64,000 bases of DNA from an uncultured Bacilli bacterium (GTDB taxonomy: Bacteria > Bacillota_I > Bacilli_A > RF39 > UBA660). Location of the stretch: NCBI GenBank assembly GCA_934102055.1, contig CAKOSE010000002.1, positions 1 to 64,000 of the forward strand. The letters are read 5' to 3'. The position numbers and the translations under genes are program-made. Positions 9,308-22,092 of the stretch are shown here, piece by piece; within the stretch, counting starts at the first letter, position 1; each line of letters opens with the position of its first letter. A model generated the notes under the pieces. The model saw only the letters and a list, made by a program, of their open reading frames with translations, was not told the origin of the DNA and did not search any database.

Positions 9308-9981
9308 TAATCCCTATCTCCTGTCACCATTAATAAAAGTCTAAAAATTTCAAGAAGTGTTGTAGCAAGACCAGCAACATAAGTAAGTGCTGCAGCAACA
9401 AGTACCTTAGAAGCACCTTTCATACCATCACTATCGATAAGATTATACTTTTTCAAATTAGCAAGTCCCTTACGTGAAGCATCAAACTCAACAGGAAGAG
9501 TAACAAGTTGGAAAAACAAAATAACAACAAGCATTCCTACTCCAATATAAAATAAATCTAAAAGTCCAAATATAAGTCCAATAAAAATAGCAATATATCC
9601 AAACTTAGAACTAATATTGACAATAGGAAAAATAAATTTCCTAAGCTTCATAAAGAAATTACCTTCCTTATGTTGAATAGCATGACCAACTTCATGAGCA
9701 GCAATCGCAGCACTACTAACAGAATCACCACTATACACCGCACTAGAAAGTCTAACAACATTAGCACCTGGATCAAAATGATCGGATAAAATTCCTTTCG
9801 TTTCAACAACATACACATCATCAAGACCATTAGCCTTAAGAATCTTTTGAGCAACCTCTAAACCACTAAGTCCAATACCATTATGAATTTTCAAATACTT
9901 ATTATATCTACAATTTATAAAAATTTGAGCAGCTATTGTAATAGCAAAAGAAATAATTATTAACACATACGAAATATTCAT
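9307..9981 (-). CDS. yugP: Zinc metallopeptidase, YugP family
   Basis: 224 residues: an N-terminal membrane helix (ISYVLIIISFAITIAAQIF), HEVGHAIQH zinc motif at about 97-105, two central membrane helices and an ending hydrophobic helix. The family is membrane-embedded with a HExxH active site; natural substrates are not well defined. In Bacillus it is not located here. Here it lies between cysS and mrnC in the place of cysE or other genes, and is coupled to mrnC. Confidence 0.9.
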   Translation of the reverse strand: MNISYVLIIISFAITIAAQIFINCRYNKYLKIHNGIGLSGLEVAQKILKANGLDDVYVVETKGILSDHFDPGANVVRLSSAVYSGDSVSSAAIAAHEVGHAIQHKEGNFFMKLRKFIFPIVNISSKFGYIAIFIGLIFGLLDLFYIGVGMLVVILFFQLVTLPVEFDASRKGLANLKKYNLIDSDGMKGASKVLVAAALTYVAGLATTLLEIFRLLLMVTGDRD

Positions 9982-9991
9982 ATACTACCTC

Positions 9992-11380
9992 CTATATAAT
10001 CTCATATAAAGTTCCATCTTTAGTATCAATAAGTTTAACCCCTAAAGATAAAAGTTCATCACGAATCTCATCTGCCAAAGCATAATCCTTATTAATCTTA
10101 GCAAGACGTCTATCTTCTATCTTACCTAAAATAAACTCAGAAGATAAAGAACTAACCTTTTCCTTATAACCAAACAAATCAAGACCAAGAACCTCATCAA
10201 ACTTGCCAATTAAATACCTCTTAGAAGCACCATTTAAACCATCATCCTTAAGAACATCATATAAACAAGTAACCATCATCGAAGTATTTAAATCATCAGA
10301 AATACTATCCTTAAATTTAGTAACATGTTTATCAAGCAAAGATACTACTCCCTCATCAGGAATCAAAGAAATCTTCTTACGAAGTTTATCATAAGTCTTA
10401 TTAAAACTATCTAAAGTCTCATAAGAAAATACAAGTTGTTTTCTATAATGAGAAGATAAACAAAATAACCTATAAGCAAGAGGATTATATCCCTTATTAA
10501 CAAGAGAAGAAACAGTTAAAAACTCACCCTTACTCTTACTCATCTTACCAGTATTATCATTCAAATGTTCAGAATGAAACCAGTACCTGCACCACTTATG
10601 TCCTAAATAAGCCTCACTTTGAGCAATTTCATTAGTATGATGAGGAAAAATATTATCAACACCACCACAATGAATATCAAGATACTCCCCTAAATACTTA
10701 AGAGAAATACAAGAACACTCAATATGCCAACCAGGATACCCAAGTCCCCAAGGAGATTCCCATTTAAGTTCTTGATTATCAAACTTAGACTTAGTAAACC
10801 AAAGAACAAAATCAGTCTTATTCTTTTTATTAACATCCATAGTAACATCATCACGAACCCCAACAAACAAATCATCCTTATTATGATTAGTCAAAACATA
10901 ATAATCAGACACCTTTGAAGTATCAAAATAAATATTATCCCCAGACTTATAAGCATAACCCTTATTAAGAAGAATCTCTATCATATTAATATATTCAAGT
11001 ATCATACTAGTGGCCGGGACAACAACATCAGGTTTTCTAATATTAAGAGCAGCACAATCATCAAAAAACGCATCAGTATAAAACTTAGCAATATCCATAA
11101 CAGACTTATGTTCACGTTTAGCACCAAGCAACATCTTATCATCACCATCATCAGAATCATTAGCCAAATGCCCAACATCTGTAATATTCATAACCCTCTT
11201 AACATCATATCCCAAAAACTTAAAAGACTTTTCCAAAACATCCTCCATAATATAAGTCCTAAGATTACCTATATGAGCATAATGATACACAGTAGGACCA
11301 CAAGTATACATCCTAATAACACCATCCTCATAAGAAGAAAAATCCTCAAGCTTTCTAGAAAGAGTATTATATAACTTCAA
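9992..11380 (-). CDS. cysS: Cysteinyl-tRNA synthetase
   Basis: 462 residues, class [16 protein letters not shown] holds the HIGH motif, [10 protein letters not shown] the KMSKS motif. Zinc ligands appear as CGPTVY, CSCISL, and HHTNE. It charges tRNA-Cys in the cytoplasm. It lies six bases downstream of gltX, an order typical of Bacillus (where cysE sits between), so gltX and cysS are likely one transcript. Confidence 0.97.
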   Translation of the reverse strand: MKLYNTLSRKLEDFSSYEDGVIRMYTCGPTVYHYAHIGNLRTYIMEDVLEKSFKFLGYDVKRVMNITDVGHLANDSDDGDDKMLLGAKREHKSVMDIAKFYTDAFFDDCAALNIRKPDVVVPATSMILEYINMIEILLNKGYAYKSGDNIYFDTSKVSDYYVLTNHNKDDLFVGVRDDVTMDVNKKNKTDFVLWFTKSKFDNQELKWESPWGLGYPGWHIECSCISLKYLGEYLDIHCGGVDNIFPHHTNEIAQSEAYLGHKWCRYWFHSEHLNDNTGKMSKSKGEFLTVSSLVNKGYNPLAYRLFCLSSHYRKQLVFSYETLDSFNKTYDKLRKKISLIPDEGVVSLLDKHVTKFKDSISDDLNTSMMVTCLYDVLKDDGLNGASKRYLIGKFDEVLGLDLFGYKEKVSSLSSEFILGKIEDRRLAKINKDYALADEIRDELLSLGVKLIDTKDGTLYEII

Positions 11381-11386
11381 AAAGCA

Positions 11387-12817
11387 TCATTCCTTTCCTA
11401 ATCTATCTAAAGCAACATCTTTTCCAATTAAATATATAGTATCAGCAAGCTCAGGACCATGCATAATACCAGAAACCTTAATCCTAATAGGCATATAAAG
11501 CATCTTACCTTTTATACCAGTCCTTTCCTTAGTATTATTAATAGCAAGAGAAATAGCATCAACACTCCAATTAGAAATAGCACTAATCTCATCTTTAAAA
11601 GTAGAAAGAACCAAAGAAACACCATCCTCTAAAAGAAATTCCTTACATTCAGAAGACATATCAACATCCTCAGAAAAGAACAACTTAACATCCTCAACAA
11701 TTTGCTTACCATAACTAATATGATTTTGATAAATACTTGCCAAATGACTAATCCATTCATCACTCTTATCACTAAGATCATAACTATCCCTCAAAAAAGG
11801 AACAACCAAAGCAAGATAATCATCTAAAGAAAGTTTCTTTATATATTGAGCATTATACCAATTAAGTTTCTTAACATCATATTGACTAGAAGATTTACTA
11901 ATCCTAGAAGGATCAAAAACAGCAATAAGTTCATCTAAACTAAATACCTCTTTATTACTATCAGGACTCCATCCAAGAAATGCCAAATAATTAACAATAG
12001 CCTCTGGTAAATACCCTTCATTATATAAATCCATAAAAGAAGCATCACCATTACGCTTACTAAGCTTAGTACCATCTTCTCCTAAAACCATAGCAACATG
12101 AGCATAAATAGGCTTTTCCCATCCAAAAGCATCATACAAAAGATTATACTTAGCAGTTTGATCCAAATACTCCTTACCTCTAACAACATGAGTAATATCC
12201 ATCAAATGATCATCAATAACATTAGCAAAATTATACGTAGGATAACCATCAGACTTAAGCAAAATTTGATCCTCTAAAACACTATTATCAATAACAACCT
12301 TTCCATAAACAAGATCATCAATAACAGTCTCACCACTCTTAGGCATAGCCTGCCTAATAACATAACTGTCACCACGAGCAAGTCTCTCATCAATTTCTTC
12401 CTTACTAAGACTTTTACAATGACCATCATACATAAAAGGTACTTTATTTAAATTAGCAATATCACGAAGCTCGTTAAGCCTATCTTCCGTACAAAAACAA
12501 TAATAAGCTCCACCAAGTTCAACAAGTTTATGAGCATACTCTTTATAAATATCAAGTCTCTCACTTTGAACATAAGGACCATACTTTCCCTCATTTAAAG
12601 GTCCTTCATCAATATCAAAACCACAAAGTTTAAGAGTATCATATATAAAACGAGTAGCACCCTCAACTTTTCTATTTTGATCAGTATCCTCTATTCTAAG
12701 AACAAAACTACCCTTATCCTTCTTAGCAATCAAATACTCAAAAATAGCAGTCCTCAAATTACCAATATGCATATATCCAGTAGGACTCGGAGCAAACCTA
12801 GTTCTAGTACATTTCAT
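11387..12817 (-). CDS. gltX: Glutamyl-tRNA synthetase
   Basis: 476 residues, class I. RFAPSPTGYMHIGNLRTA carries HIGH, KLSKRNGD the KMSKS equivalent. The C-terminal anticodon-binding domain is present and length is usual. In Firmicutes this enzyme is commonly non-discriminating, charging tRNA-Gln as well; no glnS is in the window. The gene begins 45 bases after the clpC stop. A TATAAT just past the clpC terminator may drive it. Confidence 0.97.
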   Translation of the reverse strand: MKCTRTRFAPSPTGYMHIGNLRTAIFEYLIAKKDKGSFVLRIEDTDQNRKVEGATRFIYDTLKLCGFDIDEGPLNEGKYGPYVQSERLDIYKEYAHKLVELGGAYYCFCTEDRLNELRDIANLNKVPFMYDGHCKSLSKEEIDERLARGDSYVIRQAMPKSGETVIDDLVYGKVVIDNSVLEDQILLKSDGYPTYNFANVIDDHLMDITHVVRGKEYLDQTAKYNLLYDAFGWEKPIYAHVAMVLGEDGTKLSKRNGDASFMDLYNEGYLPEAIVNYLAFLGWSPDSNKEVFSLDELIAVFDPSRISKSSSQYDVKKLNWYNAQYIKKLSLDDYLALVVPFLRDSYDLSDKSDEWISHLASIYQNHISYGKQIVEDVKLFFSEDVDMSSECKEFLLEDGVSLVLSTFKDEISAISNWSVDAISLAINNTKERTGIKGKMLYMPIRIKVSGIMHGPELADTIYLIGKDVALDRLGKE

Positions 12818-12848
12818 TTATATCACCACTTTCTGCATGTATTATATC

Positions 12849-12873
12849 AAAAAAAAGAAGGTTATACAACCTT
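12849..12873 (-). terminator. clpC terminator
   Basis: AAGGTT/AACCTT stem with a four-base loop followed by CTTTTTTTT on the minus strand. The stem includes the clpC stop codon. Confidence 0.85.
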
Positions 12874-15144
12874 TGTATCGATAATACTATCTATTCTAAT
12901 TTTAGTCTTCCCCTCAAAAACCCTATCAACAATCAAACTCTCTAAATTAAGATTAATAATATTATCAAGCTTCCTAGCACCATACTTCTCATACTCACAA
13001 AGATCAATAAGTTCCAAAACAAGTTTATTAGAAAAAGAACAACAAATACCCTTCTTTTTATAAAAACTTCTCACCTTGGAAAGAGAACTATTAACAAGTC
13101 TCTGACAAACATCAAAACTAATCTTATCAAACCTTATAACAGAACCAATCCTATTAACAAACTCCGTTCCAAAAAACTTATTTATATCATTATAACTAAT
13201 ACCCTCTCCAAAACCAATATTATTCTTTTCACAACCTAAATTAGAAGTCATAATAATACTAGTATTAGAAAAATTAATAACCTCACCCTTACTATTCTTA
13301 CAAAAACCCTCATCAAGAATCTGTAAAAACAAATTAATAACCTCACGACTACCTTTCTCAATCTCATCCAAAATAATCAAAGAATAAGGATTATCCTTAA
13401 CCTGTTCAAAAACATTCTTATTATCATCATACCCAACATATCCAGGAGGAGACCCAATCATCTTACTAATAGAATGTCCCTCCTTAAACTCACTCATATC
13501 AACACGAATAACATTATCACCATAAAAATACTTACCATATCTCTTAGCAAGTAAAGTCTTGCCTACCCCAGTTGGACCAATAAACAAAAAAGAAATAGGT
13601 TTTAAACAAGAACTAGAAAACTGTCTCCTCTTAAACACATCACAAACCTTCTTAATAGCCCTGTCCTGTCCAAGAATAGTCCTAGAAGTCCCCTCAATAA
13701 ACTTATCAAAAAACCTAGAATTATCGTGGCGCAAAGGAATCTTACTTACCTCACCAATAATTTTCTCAACATCACAAATCTTAATATTCTTATAGCGACC
13801 CTTAATCCCCTTAAGTTCAAGCCTACTCTTCTTATCTTCAAGAAGCATCTCAGTTTTCTTATACAAAAATGCTTCATCAAAACGATTAGCAATAATAGAT
13901 TTATTTTTTAAAGACTTAATCTCAGTAATCTTACTATTAATCTCATTAAGACCCTCACTCTTATAACAAGAAACACTCATCCTAGAACAAACCTCATCCA
14001 AAACATCAATAGCCTTATCAGGCATCTTTCTATCATAAATATACTTATCAGATAACTCAACTATCTTAACAAGAACATCATCACTAATATTTACCTTATG
14101 ATAACTCTCATAAATAGGTCTAAGCTTCTTCAAAATATTAACAGTATCATCAAAAGAAGGTTCCTTAACCAAAACAGTTTGAAATCTACGCGAAAGAGCC
14201 TTATCACTTTCAATAAACTCTTTATATTCAGAAATAGTAGTAGCACCAATAATCTTAATCTTACCCCTCGCAAGAGCAGGTTTAAGTATATTACTAGCAT
14301 CAATAGCACCCTCAGCACCACCAGCTCCTACTAAAGTATGAATCTCATCAATAAACAAAATAACATCATCATTATCCTCAAGTTCACGAATTATCTTCTC
14401 AAGACGCTCCTCAAACTCACCACGATACTTAGTACCAGCAACTAAACTAGCCATAGACACCGAAACAATCCTTTTACCAAGAAGCCTTCTAGGAACCTCA
14501 GAAATACTAAAAAGCCTAGCAAGCTCCTCAACAATTGCAGTCTTACCAACACCAGCCTCCCCTATAAGCAAAGGATTATTCTTAGTACGTCTAGACAAAA
14601 TCTCTATAACACGAGAAACCTCACTATCACGTCCTACAACAGGATCAACCTCACCATTAAGACACTTATCATTTAAATTAACACCATAACTATCAACAAT
14701 AAGTTTAACATCCTTACCCTTCTTAGTAACACAAAAATCATCATATAAACTATCTACATCTACATTCATACCAAGAAGAACCCTAATAGCAACACCTTCG
14801 CCTTCCTCAAAAAGAGCAAGAAATAAATCAATACTATCAATCTCATCCTTTCCCTTATCACTAGAATCCATACTAGCAGATTCTAAAATATTCCTAAGAA
14901 GAGGAGTATATAAATAAAACTCATTACTACTTTTACCAACACCAACAACCTTTATAAGCTCATCACGAAAACTATCATAAGTAACACCAACACCTTTAAA
15001 TCTATTAACAATCTCATCATTACCATACTTAAGAAGAGATAATAACAAATGCTCACTTCCAATATAAGGATGTTTCAAACTAACCATTTCCTTTTGCATA
15101 TTAACAAGTACCTTCTTTGCTTCTTCATCATATTTTGAAAACAT
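12862..15144 (-). CDS. clpC: ATP-dependent Clp protease ATPase subunit ClpC
   Basis: 760 residues: two N-terminal Clp repeats, AAA1 with GEAGVGKT and [11 protein letters not shown], a short M-domain-like insert, AAA2 with GPTGVGKT and the GYVGYDD pore loop. It unfolds substrates for ClpP. It is slightly short of the ~810 residues of B. subtilis ClpC. The expected ctsR, mcsA and mcsB partners are absent upstream, where a permease gene lies instead; no CtsR heptad repeat was seen in the 15145-15224 leader. ClpE is the main alternative, but there is no N-terminal zinc finger. Confidence 0.9.
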   Translation of the reverse strand: MFSKYDEEAKKVLVNMQKEMVSLKHPYIGSEHLLLSLLKYGNDEIVNRFKGVGVTYDSFRDELIKVVGVGKSSNEFYLYTPLLRNILESASMDSSDKGKDEIDSIDLFLALFEEGEGVAIRVLLGMNVDVDSLYDDFCVTKKGKDVKLIVDSYGVNLNDKCLNGEVDPVVGRDSEVSRVIEILSRRTKNNPLLIGEAGVGKTAIVEELARLFSISEVPRRLLGKRIVSVSMASLVAGTKYRGEFEERLEKIIRELEDNDDVILFIDEIHTLVGAGGAEGAIDASNILKPALARGKIKIIGATTISEYKEFIESDKALSRRFQTVLVKEPSFDDTVNILKKLRPIYESYHKVNISDDVLVKIVELSDKYIYDRKMPDKAIDVLDEVCSRMSVSCYKSEGLNEINSKITEIKSLKNKSIIANRFDEAFLYKKTEMLLEDKKSRLELKGIKGRYKNIKICDVEKIIGEVSKIPLRHDNSRFFDKFIEGTSRTILGQDRAIKKVCDVFKRRQFSSSCLKPISFLFIGPTGVGKTLLAKRYGKYFYGDNVIRVDMSEFKEGHSISKMIGSPPGYVGYDDNKNVFEQVKDNPYSLIILDEIEKGSREVINLFLQILDEGFCKNSKGEVINFSNTSIIMTSNLGCEKNNIGFGEGISYNDINKFFGTEFVNRIGSVIRFDKISFDVCQRLVNSSLSKVRSFYKKKGICCSFSNKLVLELIDLCEYEKYGARKLDNIINLNLESLIVDRVFEGKTKIRIDSIIDTKVV

Positions 15145-15224
15145 ATAAATCCTCCCATTATTATTCTATTCATATAATGATAAAAAAACAAAAAAATTAA
15201 ACAACAAAAATAATACAAATTTCC

Positions 15225-15252
15225 AAAAAAAAGAAGATGCATCAGCATCTCC
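15225..15252 (-). terminator. Terminator of permease gene
   Basis: AGATGC/GCATCT stem with a TGAT loop followed by TCTTTTTTTT on the minus strand, just beyond the stop at 15257. Confidence 0.85.
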
Positions 15253-15256
15253 AAAA

Positions 15257-16786
15257 CTAATCTCTAATATTTAAAAGAATGAACACAACTATAGCCAAAA
15301 CAGCAAGAGCTATTCCAAGCCATAAACTGCCAAACATAAACATAAATACTGAGAAAGAAACAATTAACAATGTTAACACTAATTTAAATATAAACTTAAA
15401 CCATTCTCCATACTTAACATCACTAATAGAAAGTGAAATAAGTAAAAGTACACTAGTAGGTGCAACAAACATAACTAAGCTATATAAATTAGCAAACATT
15501 ACACTAATAATTGAAAGAACAGCACTATCTGTATAAACAGAAGTAACACTATAAAGTACTGAATAAGCTAAATAGTAATAATCAACATAGAAAATACTAT
15601 TAATGATGGTATATAATCCAGAAAGAGCAACATTAAACTCATCAGTTGCACTAAGCAGCAATGAAGTAACAGGAGTTATAACTGGATTATAATAAATAAA
15701 TACAAATAAACTACAAGCCAAAATTGTAAGAATAGCAGGAACAACAAATTCCTTAATACCATCTACAAATCCTTCAAAACACTCACTAGCCTTAACTCTA
15801 TAAACAATAGCAAGAACTATCATAGCAATAATAAGTATCATTGAATAAACTTGGAATCTAACCGGAGTATTCCATGCACCAAGTGCATCAACACCACCAA
15901 ATAATTTATTTAATATCTCAAAACCACCAATCTTAAAGCCAGTCCAAGCTTCATGAGCAGTACTAAATACATTAGAACCAAAAATTCCTTCCCATGAAGT
16001 AGTACCAATAAAGAATACTAACATAACTATTCCAATAATAATTAATGCTGGCATAGCAGTACGTTCTTTCTTTTCTTTTTTAAGAGCCTTTTTACTAGAA
16101 CTCTTAACAGCACTTTTAGACTTATTCTTCTTATTCTTATCAGATTTAACTACAGCTTTCTTAGAATCAAACTTAAAGTCTTTTTTCTTACAATACATAA
16201 GTACAAAAATAATCAAAGCAAGAAGTCCAACCACTAAGAAAATTAATTTAGGTACAAATTGATCAAAAGTTTTAAGATTTAAAACATTATTATTGATACC
16301 ATATAAAGTACCAGCAAAAGTAGCACCATACATACCAATAAGAGTAGCACCTAAAGTAGCACTAAGAGCAACTAACTTATCATAACCAATCTTAACAAGT
16401 AAACTAATTAAAATTGGAAATACAACTAAAAACCCTAAATCAAGACCAGAAATAGATGAAATAATAGCCATTCCAACAATAGTACTAATCAAAACACCTT
16501 TTTCTTTTCCACTAGCCTTCGAAGACAATAACTCTAAAACTTTATCATATGCCCCAGTAACTTTAAGAACACCATAAAATGCTCCAACTAGAAGAACATA
16601 TACTACAACAGTTCCAAATCCAGAAAATGTTTCAAGTAAAACTGATAAAATAGAAACAAATCCAATTTGATAAGAAACTTGAGCCTCTGTACCAGTTATA
16701 CTGTAAATAATAGGTACAATCCAAGACATCAAAATATAAGCTAGAATTACTATTCCTACAGCCTTAAATAAATTGTTCTTTTTCAT
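15257..16786 (-). CDS. Multi-pass permease, YfcC/DcuC-like
   Basis: 509 residues from ATG 16786, set by CAGGAGGTAAAGAA directly upstream; a longer frame to 16846 lacks a ribosome site. About 12 membrane helices in two halves split by a Lys/Ser-rich cytoplasmic loop (about residues 215-245). GLDLGFLVVFPILISL and GATLIGMYGATFAG resemble ion-transporter-superfamily carriers for C4-dicarboxylates, amino acids or arginine. I cannot name the substrate. It stands alone between the clpC promoter and the lysS terminator. Confidence 0.75.
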   Translation of the reverse strand: MKKNNLFKAVGIVILAYILMSWIVPIIYSITGTEAQVSYQIGFVSILSVLLETFSGFGTVVVYVLLVGAFYGVLKVTGAYDKVLELLSSKASGKEKGVLISTIVGMAIISSISGLDLGFLVVFPILISLLVKIGYDKLVALSATLGATLIGMYGATFAGTLYGINNNVLNLKTFDQFVPKLIFLVVGLLALIIFVLMYCKKKDFKFDSKKAVVKSDKNKKNKSKSAVKSSSKKALKKEKKERTAMPALIIIGIVMLVFFIGTTSWEGIFGSNVFSTAHEAWTGFKIGGFEILNKLFGGVDALGAWNTPVRFQVYSMILIIAMIVLAIVYRVKASECFEGFVDGIKEFVVPAILTILACSLFVFIYYNPVITPVTSLLLSATDEFNVALSGLYTIINSIFYVDYYYLAYSVLYSVTSVYTDSAVLSIISVMFANLYSLVMFVAPTSVLLLISLSISDVKYGEWFKFIFKLVLTLLIVSFSVFMFMFGSLWLGIALAVLAIVVFILLNIRD

Positions 16787-16876
16787 TTCTTTACCTCCTG
16801 ATATAATTATTACACTTTTAGCAAAAAAAATAAAGAAAAAAAGCAAAAAAACCCCATTTTTTCATTATTTTCTCAC

Positions 16877-16899
16877 AAAAAAAGGAGAAATATCTCCTT
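16877..16899 (-). terminator. lysS terminator
   Basis: AAGGAGA/TCTCCTT stem followed by a T-run on the minus strand, just after the lysS stop. Confidence 0.85.
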
Positions 16900-16907
16900 A
16901 AACAATA

Positions 16908-19031
<2,124 letters not shown>

Positions 19032-19037
19032 GGATTT

Positions 19038-19066
19038 AATTTATCACTTAAAACGATCTTTGTCAA
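19038..19066 (-). promoter_or_regulatory. lysS promoter
   Basis: TTGACA (19061-19066), a 17-base spacer and TAAATT (19038-19043) placed just upstream of the T-box leader. Confidence 0.8.
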
Positions 19067-19095
19067 GCAAAAATCAAAAAAAATAGAACAAAACA

Positions 19096-20082
19096 TCACT
19101 CATTCAAAAAACTAACATCTCTCTCAATAAGAGACAAAACATCAAAAAATTCTTCCTCACTAGAACAATTAGTAATCATACTTTTATACCTCTTCACACC
19201 AGGAATACCCTTTATATACCAAAGAGCATGCATTCTAATTTCCAAAAGTGCAACCTTTTCATTATTATATTTCTTCAAAAGCAAATAATGCTTCTTTATC
19301 ATATTAATCTTATCAATAAAACTAGGTAAGGGAATAATTTCTCCATTTTCAATATATGAAACACACTCCTTAATAAACCAAGGATTACCTAAAGTAGCAC
19401 GACCTATCATAACAGCATCCACTCCTGTTTCATCAAACATTCTCTTAGCATCATAAATAGTCTTAACATCACCATTCCCAATAACAGGAATAGAAACAGA
19501 TTCCTTTACCTTTTTTATAATACCCCAATCAGCATTACCACTATAACCCTGTGCCCTAGTTCTACCATGAATAGCAATAGCACTAGCACCAGCTTCCTCA
19601 CATTTTTTAGCAACCTCACAAGCATTTATTGAAGTATTATCCCAACCACTACGAATCTTAACAGTAACTGGAGTACTAACCGAAGAAACAACAGAAGAAA
19701 CAATCTCCCCAATCTTATTAGGATCTTTCAAAAGAGCACTACCAGCCTGACTCCTTAAAGCAATTTTAGGAACAGGACACCCCATATTAATATCAATAAT
19801 ATCAGGATGATAATTATCCTCAATATACTTAGCAGCCTTAACAAAAGAAGAAACATCATTACCAAAAATTTGAATACTAATAGGACGTTCTTCCTCATTA
19901 AAATTAATTAAATCAATAGTCTTAGAACTACCATAAACAATACCCATAGAACTAACCATTTCAGAATATATAAGACCCGCTCCCATTTCCTTAATTATAG
20001 TCCTAAAACTTATATTAGAAACCCCAGCCATCGGGGCAAAAACAATTCTATTATTTATTTCAACATTACCAATCTTAAACAT
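19096..20082 (-). CDS. dusB: tRNA-dihydrouridine synthase
   Basis: 328 residues, an FMN-dependent TIM barrel. Seen: APMAGVSNISFR at the start, DINMGCPVPKI with the catalytic Cys, KIRSGWD, AIHGRTRAQGYSG, NGDV and MIGRATLGNPW for the phosphate. It reduces uridines in tRNA D-loops. Position between ftsH and lysS is as in Bacillus; hpt, coaX, hslO and cysK, usually between, are missing. Confidence 0.95.
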   Translation of the reverse strand: MFKIGNVEINNRIVFAPMAGVSNISFRTIIKEMGAGLIYSEMVSSMGIVYGSSKTIDLINFNEEERPISIQIFGNDVSSFVKAAKYIEDNYHPDIIDINMGCPVPKIALRSQAGSALLKDPNKIGEIVSSVVSSVSTPVTVKIRSGWDNTSINACEVAKKCEEAGASAIAIHGRTRAQGYSGNADWGIIKKVKESVSIPVIGNGDVKTIYDAKRMFDETGVDAVMIGRATLGNPWFIKECVSYIENGEIIPLPSFIDKINMIKKHYLLLKKYNNEKVALLEIRMHALWYIKGIPGVKRYKSMITNCSSEEEFFDVLSLIERDVSFLNE

Positions 20083-20101
20083 ACCTAAACTCCTTAAATA
20101 G

Positions 20102-20123
20102 AAAAAAGAGGATTATTCCTCTT
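20102..20123 (-). terminator. ftsH terminator
   Basis: AAGAGGA/TCCTCTT stem, ATAA loop, followed by TTTTC on the minus strand. The stem overlaps the final ftsH codons. Confidence 0.85.
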
Positions 20124-22080
20124 CATCCAGAACAGCTTCCTTTAAAGCCTCTTTATTCATCTTAGAATAACCCTTAATACCCTTTTCCTTAGCTATTTCC
20201 TTTAATTCATCAAGAGTCAATTCAGTAGTTTCATCACTCTCTTCTTCCATCATATGACCATGTTCCACTAAATACTCAATTTGTTCCTTAGTAAGAGTTT
20301 CATATTTAGCAAGATTAGTAGCAATCAAATCAAGAAGATCTTTATTGTCTTTAAGAATTTTTTCAGTCTTAGCATAACATTCATCTATAATCTTTCTAAT
20401 TTGTTGATCAATCTCAAACGCAACTTGATCAGAGAAATTACGAGACTTATTATAATCCCTACCAAGGAATACACTAGATTCACTTTGTTCAAGTTGAACA
20501 GGACCAAGTTCACTCATACCATATTCACATACCATAGCACGAGCAATTTTAGTAGCACGTTCAATATCATTTTCTGCACCAGTAGTTATATCATCAAAAA
20601 TAAGTTGTTCTGCAACACGTCCAGCCAAGAACGTACAAATAGTTTCAGTAAGCTCATTCTTGGTAGTATGCATTTTTTCCTCTTCACTTTGAATATTAGT
20701 ATAACCACCAGCCATACCACGAGGAATAATTGTAACTTTTTGAACAATATTAGAATTTTCTTGTTTCATACCAGCAACAACATGTCCAGCCTCATGATAA
20801 GCAGTAATTTTCTTATCCTTTTCACTAACTTTTCTACTCTTTTTAGCAGGACCCATTAAAACACGATCATGAGCCTCATCAATCTCACTCATAGTAATTT
20901 CAGTCTTATCACGCCTAACAGCAAGAAGAGCAGCCTCATTAAGTAAATTTTCAAGATCAGCTCCACTAAAACCAGAAGTCCTATTAGCAAGATATTTCAA
21001 AGTAACATCCTTAGCCAAAATCTTATTCTTAGCATGTACTTTTAATATAGCTTCTCTTTCTCCAACATCAGGTAAAGACACAGTAACTTGTCTATCAAAT
21101 CTACCTGGTCTAAGAAGAGCGGGATCAAGAACATCAGGTCTATTAGTCGCAGCAATAATTATTATACCTTCATTAGCACCAAAACCATCCATTTCAGTAA
21201 GAAGTTGATTAAGAGTTTGTTCCCTTTCATCATGACCTCCACCAAGACCAGTGCCACGTTGACGACCAACAGCATCAATCTCATCAATAAATATCAAACA
21301 CGGAGCAGTCTGTTTAGCTTGCTTAAACATATCACGAACACGACTAGCACCAACACCAACAAATAACTCCACAAAATCAGAACCACTTATGTAATAAAAT
21401 GGAACATTAGCCTCACCAGCAACAGCACGAGCAAGTAAAGTCTTACCAGTACCTGGAGGACCTACTAAAAGCACACCCTTAGGTATCCTAGCACCAAGTT
21501 TTTGAAACTTCTTAGGATTCTTTAAGAAATCAATAAGTTCTTTAACTTCATACTTTTCTTCAACAAGACCAGCAACATTATCAAAAGTAACCTTATCCTT
21601 ATCAGAATGAAGTTTAGCACGACTCTTACCAAAATCAAACGATTTATTAGCACCACCAACTTGTCTAGTAAGAAAATAAAATGCAAAACCAATCAAAAGT
21701 ACAAAAGGCAAGAAATTAACAATAACCTTCAAAATAGAAGTTCCTTCAGGATCCTTATTAACAGTAACCTTTAAATCATTATCATTACTAACAGAAAGTA
21801 TCTCAGAAACAATACTATCAGAATAAGGAACCCTTAAACTAAACTCTTCATTACTCTTGTATCCCTCAAGCTTACCAGTAACCTCATATATAGCAGAAGT
21901 CTGCTTAGGAGTTATAGTAAGTTCAGTAACCTTTCCACCACTTAAATCTTTCATAAACTCATCATAAGTTAAACTATTTTCCTTACCACCAATAGAATTT
22001 AATATTAAAAATATAGCAATAAAGAAACAAAAAATTAAACCATATGATATAAAATTCTTCTTATTATCCTTTTTCAACAT
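20113..22080 (-). CDS. ftsH: ATP-dependent zinc metalloprotease FtsH
   Basis: 655 residues. N-terminal membrane helix (about 12-30), extracytoplasmic domain, second helix (about 120-138). AAA module with [19 protein letters not shown] and SRH; HEAGH zinc site in the protease domain. It degrades membrane and some regulatory proteins. The C-terminus ends in an extra SAP/HeH-like segment ([20 protein letters not shown]), a short helix-extended-loop-helix not standard for FtsH. It follows tilS by 12 bases and GGAGGAATT precedes the ATG. Confidence 0.97.
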   Translation of the reverse strand: MLKKDNKKNFISYGLIFCFFIAIFLILNSIGGKENSLTYDEFMKDLSGGKVTELTITPKQTSAIYEVTGKLEGYKSNEEFSLRVPYSDSIVSEILSVSNDNDLKVTVNKDPEGTSILKVIVNFLPFVLLIGFAFYFLTRQVGGANKSFDFGKSRAKLHSDKDKVTFDNVAGLVEEKYEVKELIDFLKNPKKFQKLGARIPKGVLLVGPPGTGKTLLARAVAGEANVPFYYISGSDFVELFVGVGASRVRDMFKQAKQTAPCLIFIDEIDAVGRQRGTGLGGGHDEREQTLNQLLTEMDGFGANEGIIIIAATNRPDVLDPALLRPGRFDRQVTVSLPDVGEREAILKVHAKNKILAKDVTLKYLANRTSGFSGADLENLLNEAALLAVRRDKTEITMSEIDEAHDRVLMGPAKKSRKVSEKDKKITAYHEAGHVVAGMKQENSNIVQKVTIIPRGMAGGYTNIQSEEEKMHTTKNELTETICTFLAGRVAEQLIFDDITTGAENDIERATKIARAMVCEYGMSELGPVQLEQSESSVFLGRDYNKSRNFSDQVAFEIDQQIRKIIDECYAKTEKILKDNKDLLDLIATNLAKYETLTKEQIEYLVEHGHMMEEESDETTELTLDELKEIAKEKGIKGYSKMNKEALKEAVLDEEE

Positions 22081-22092
22081 AATTCCTCCTTC

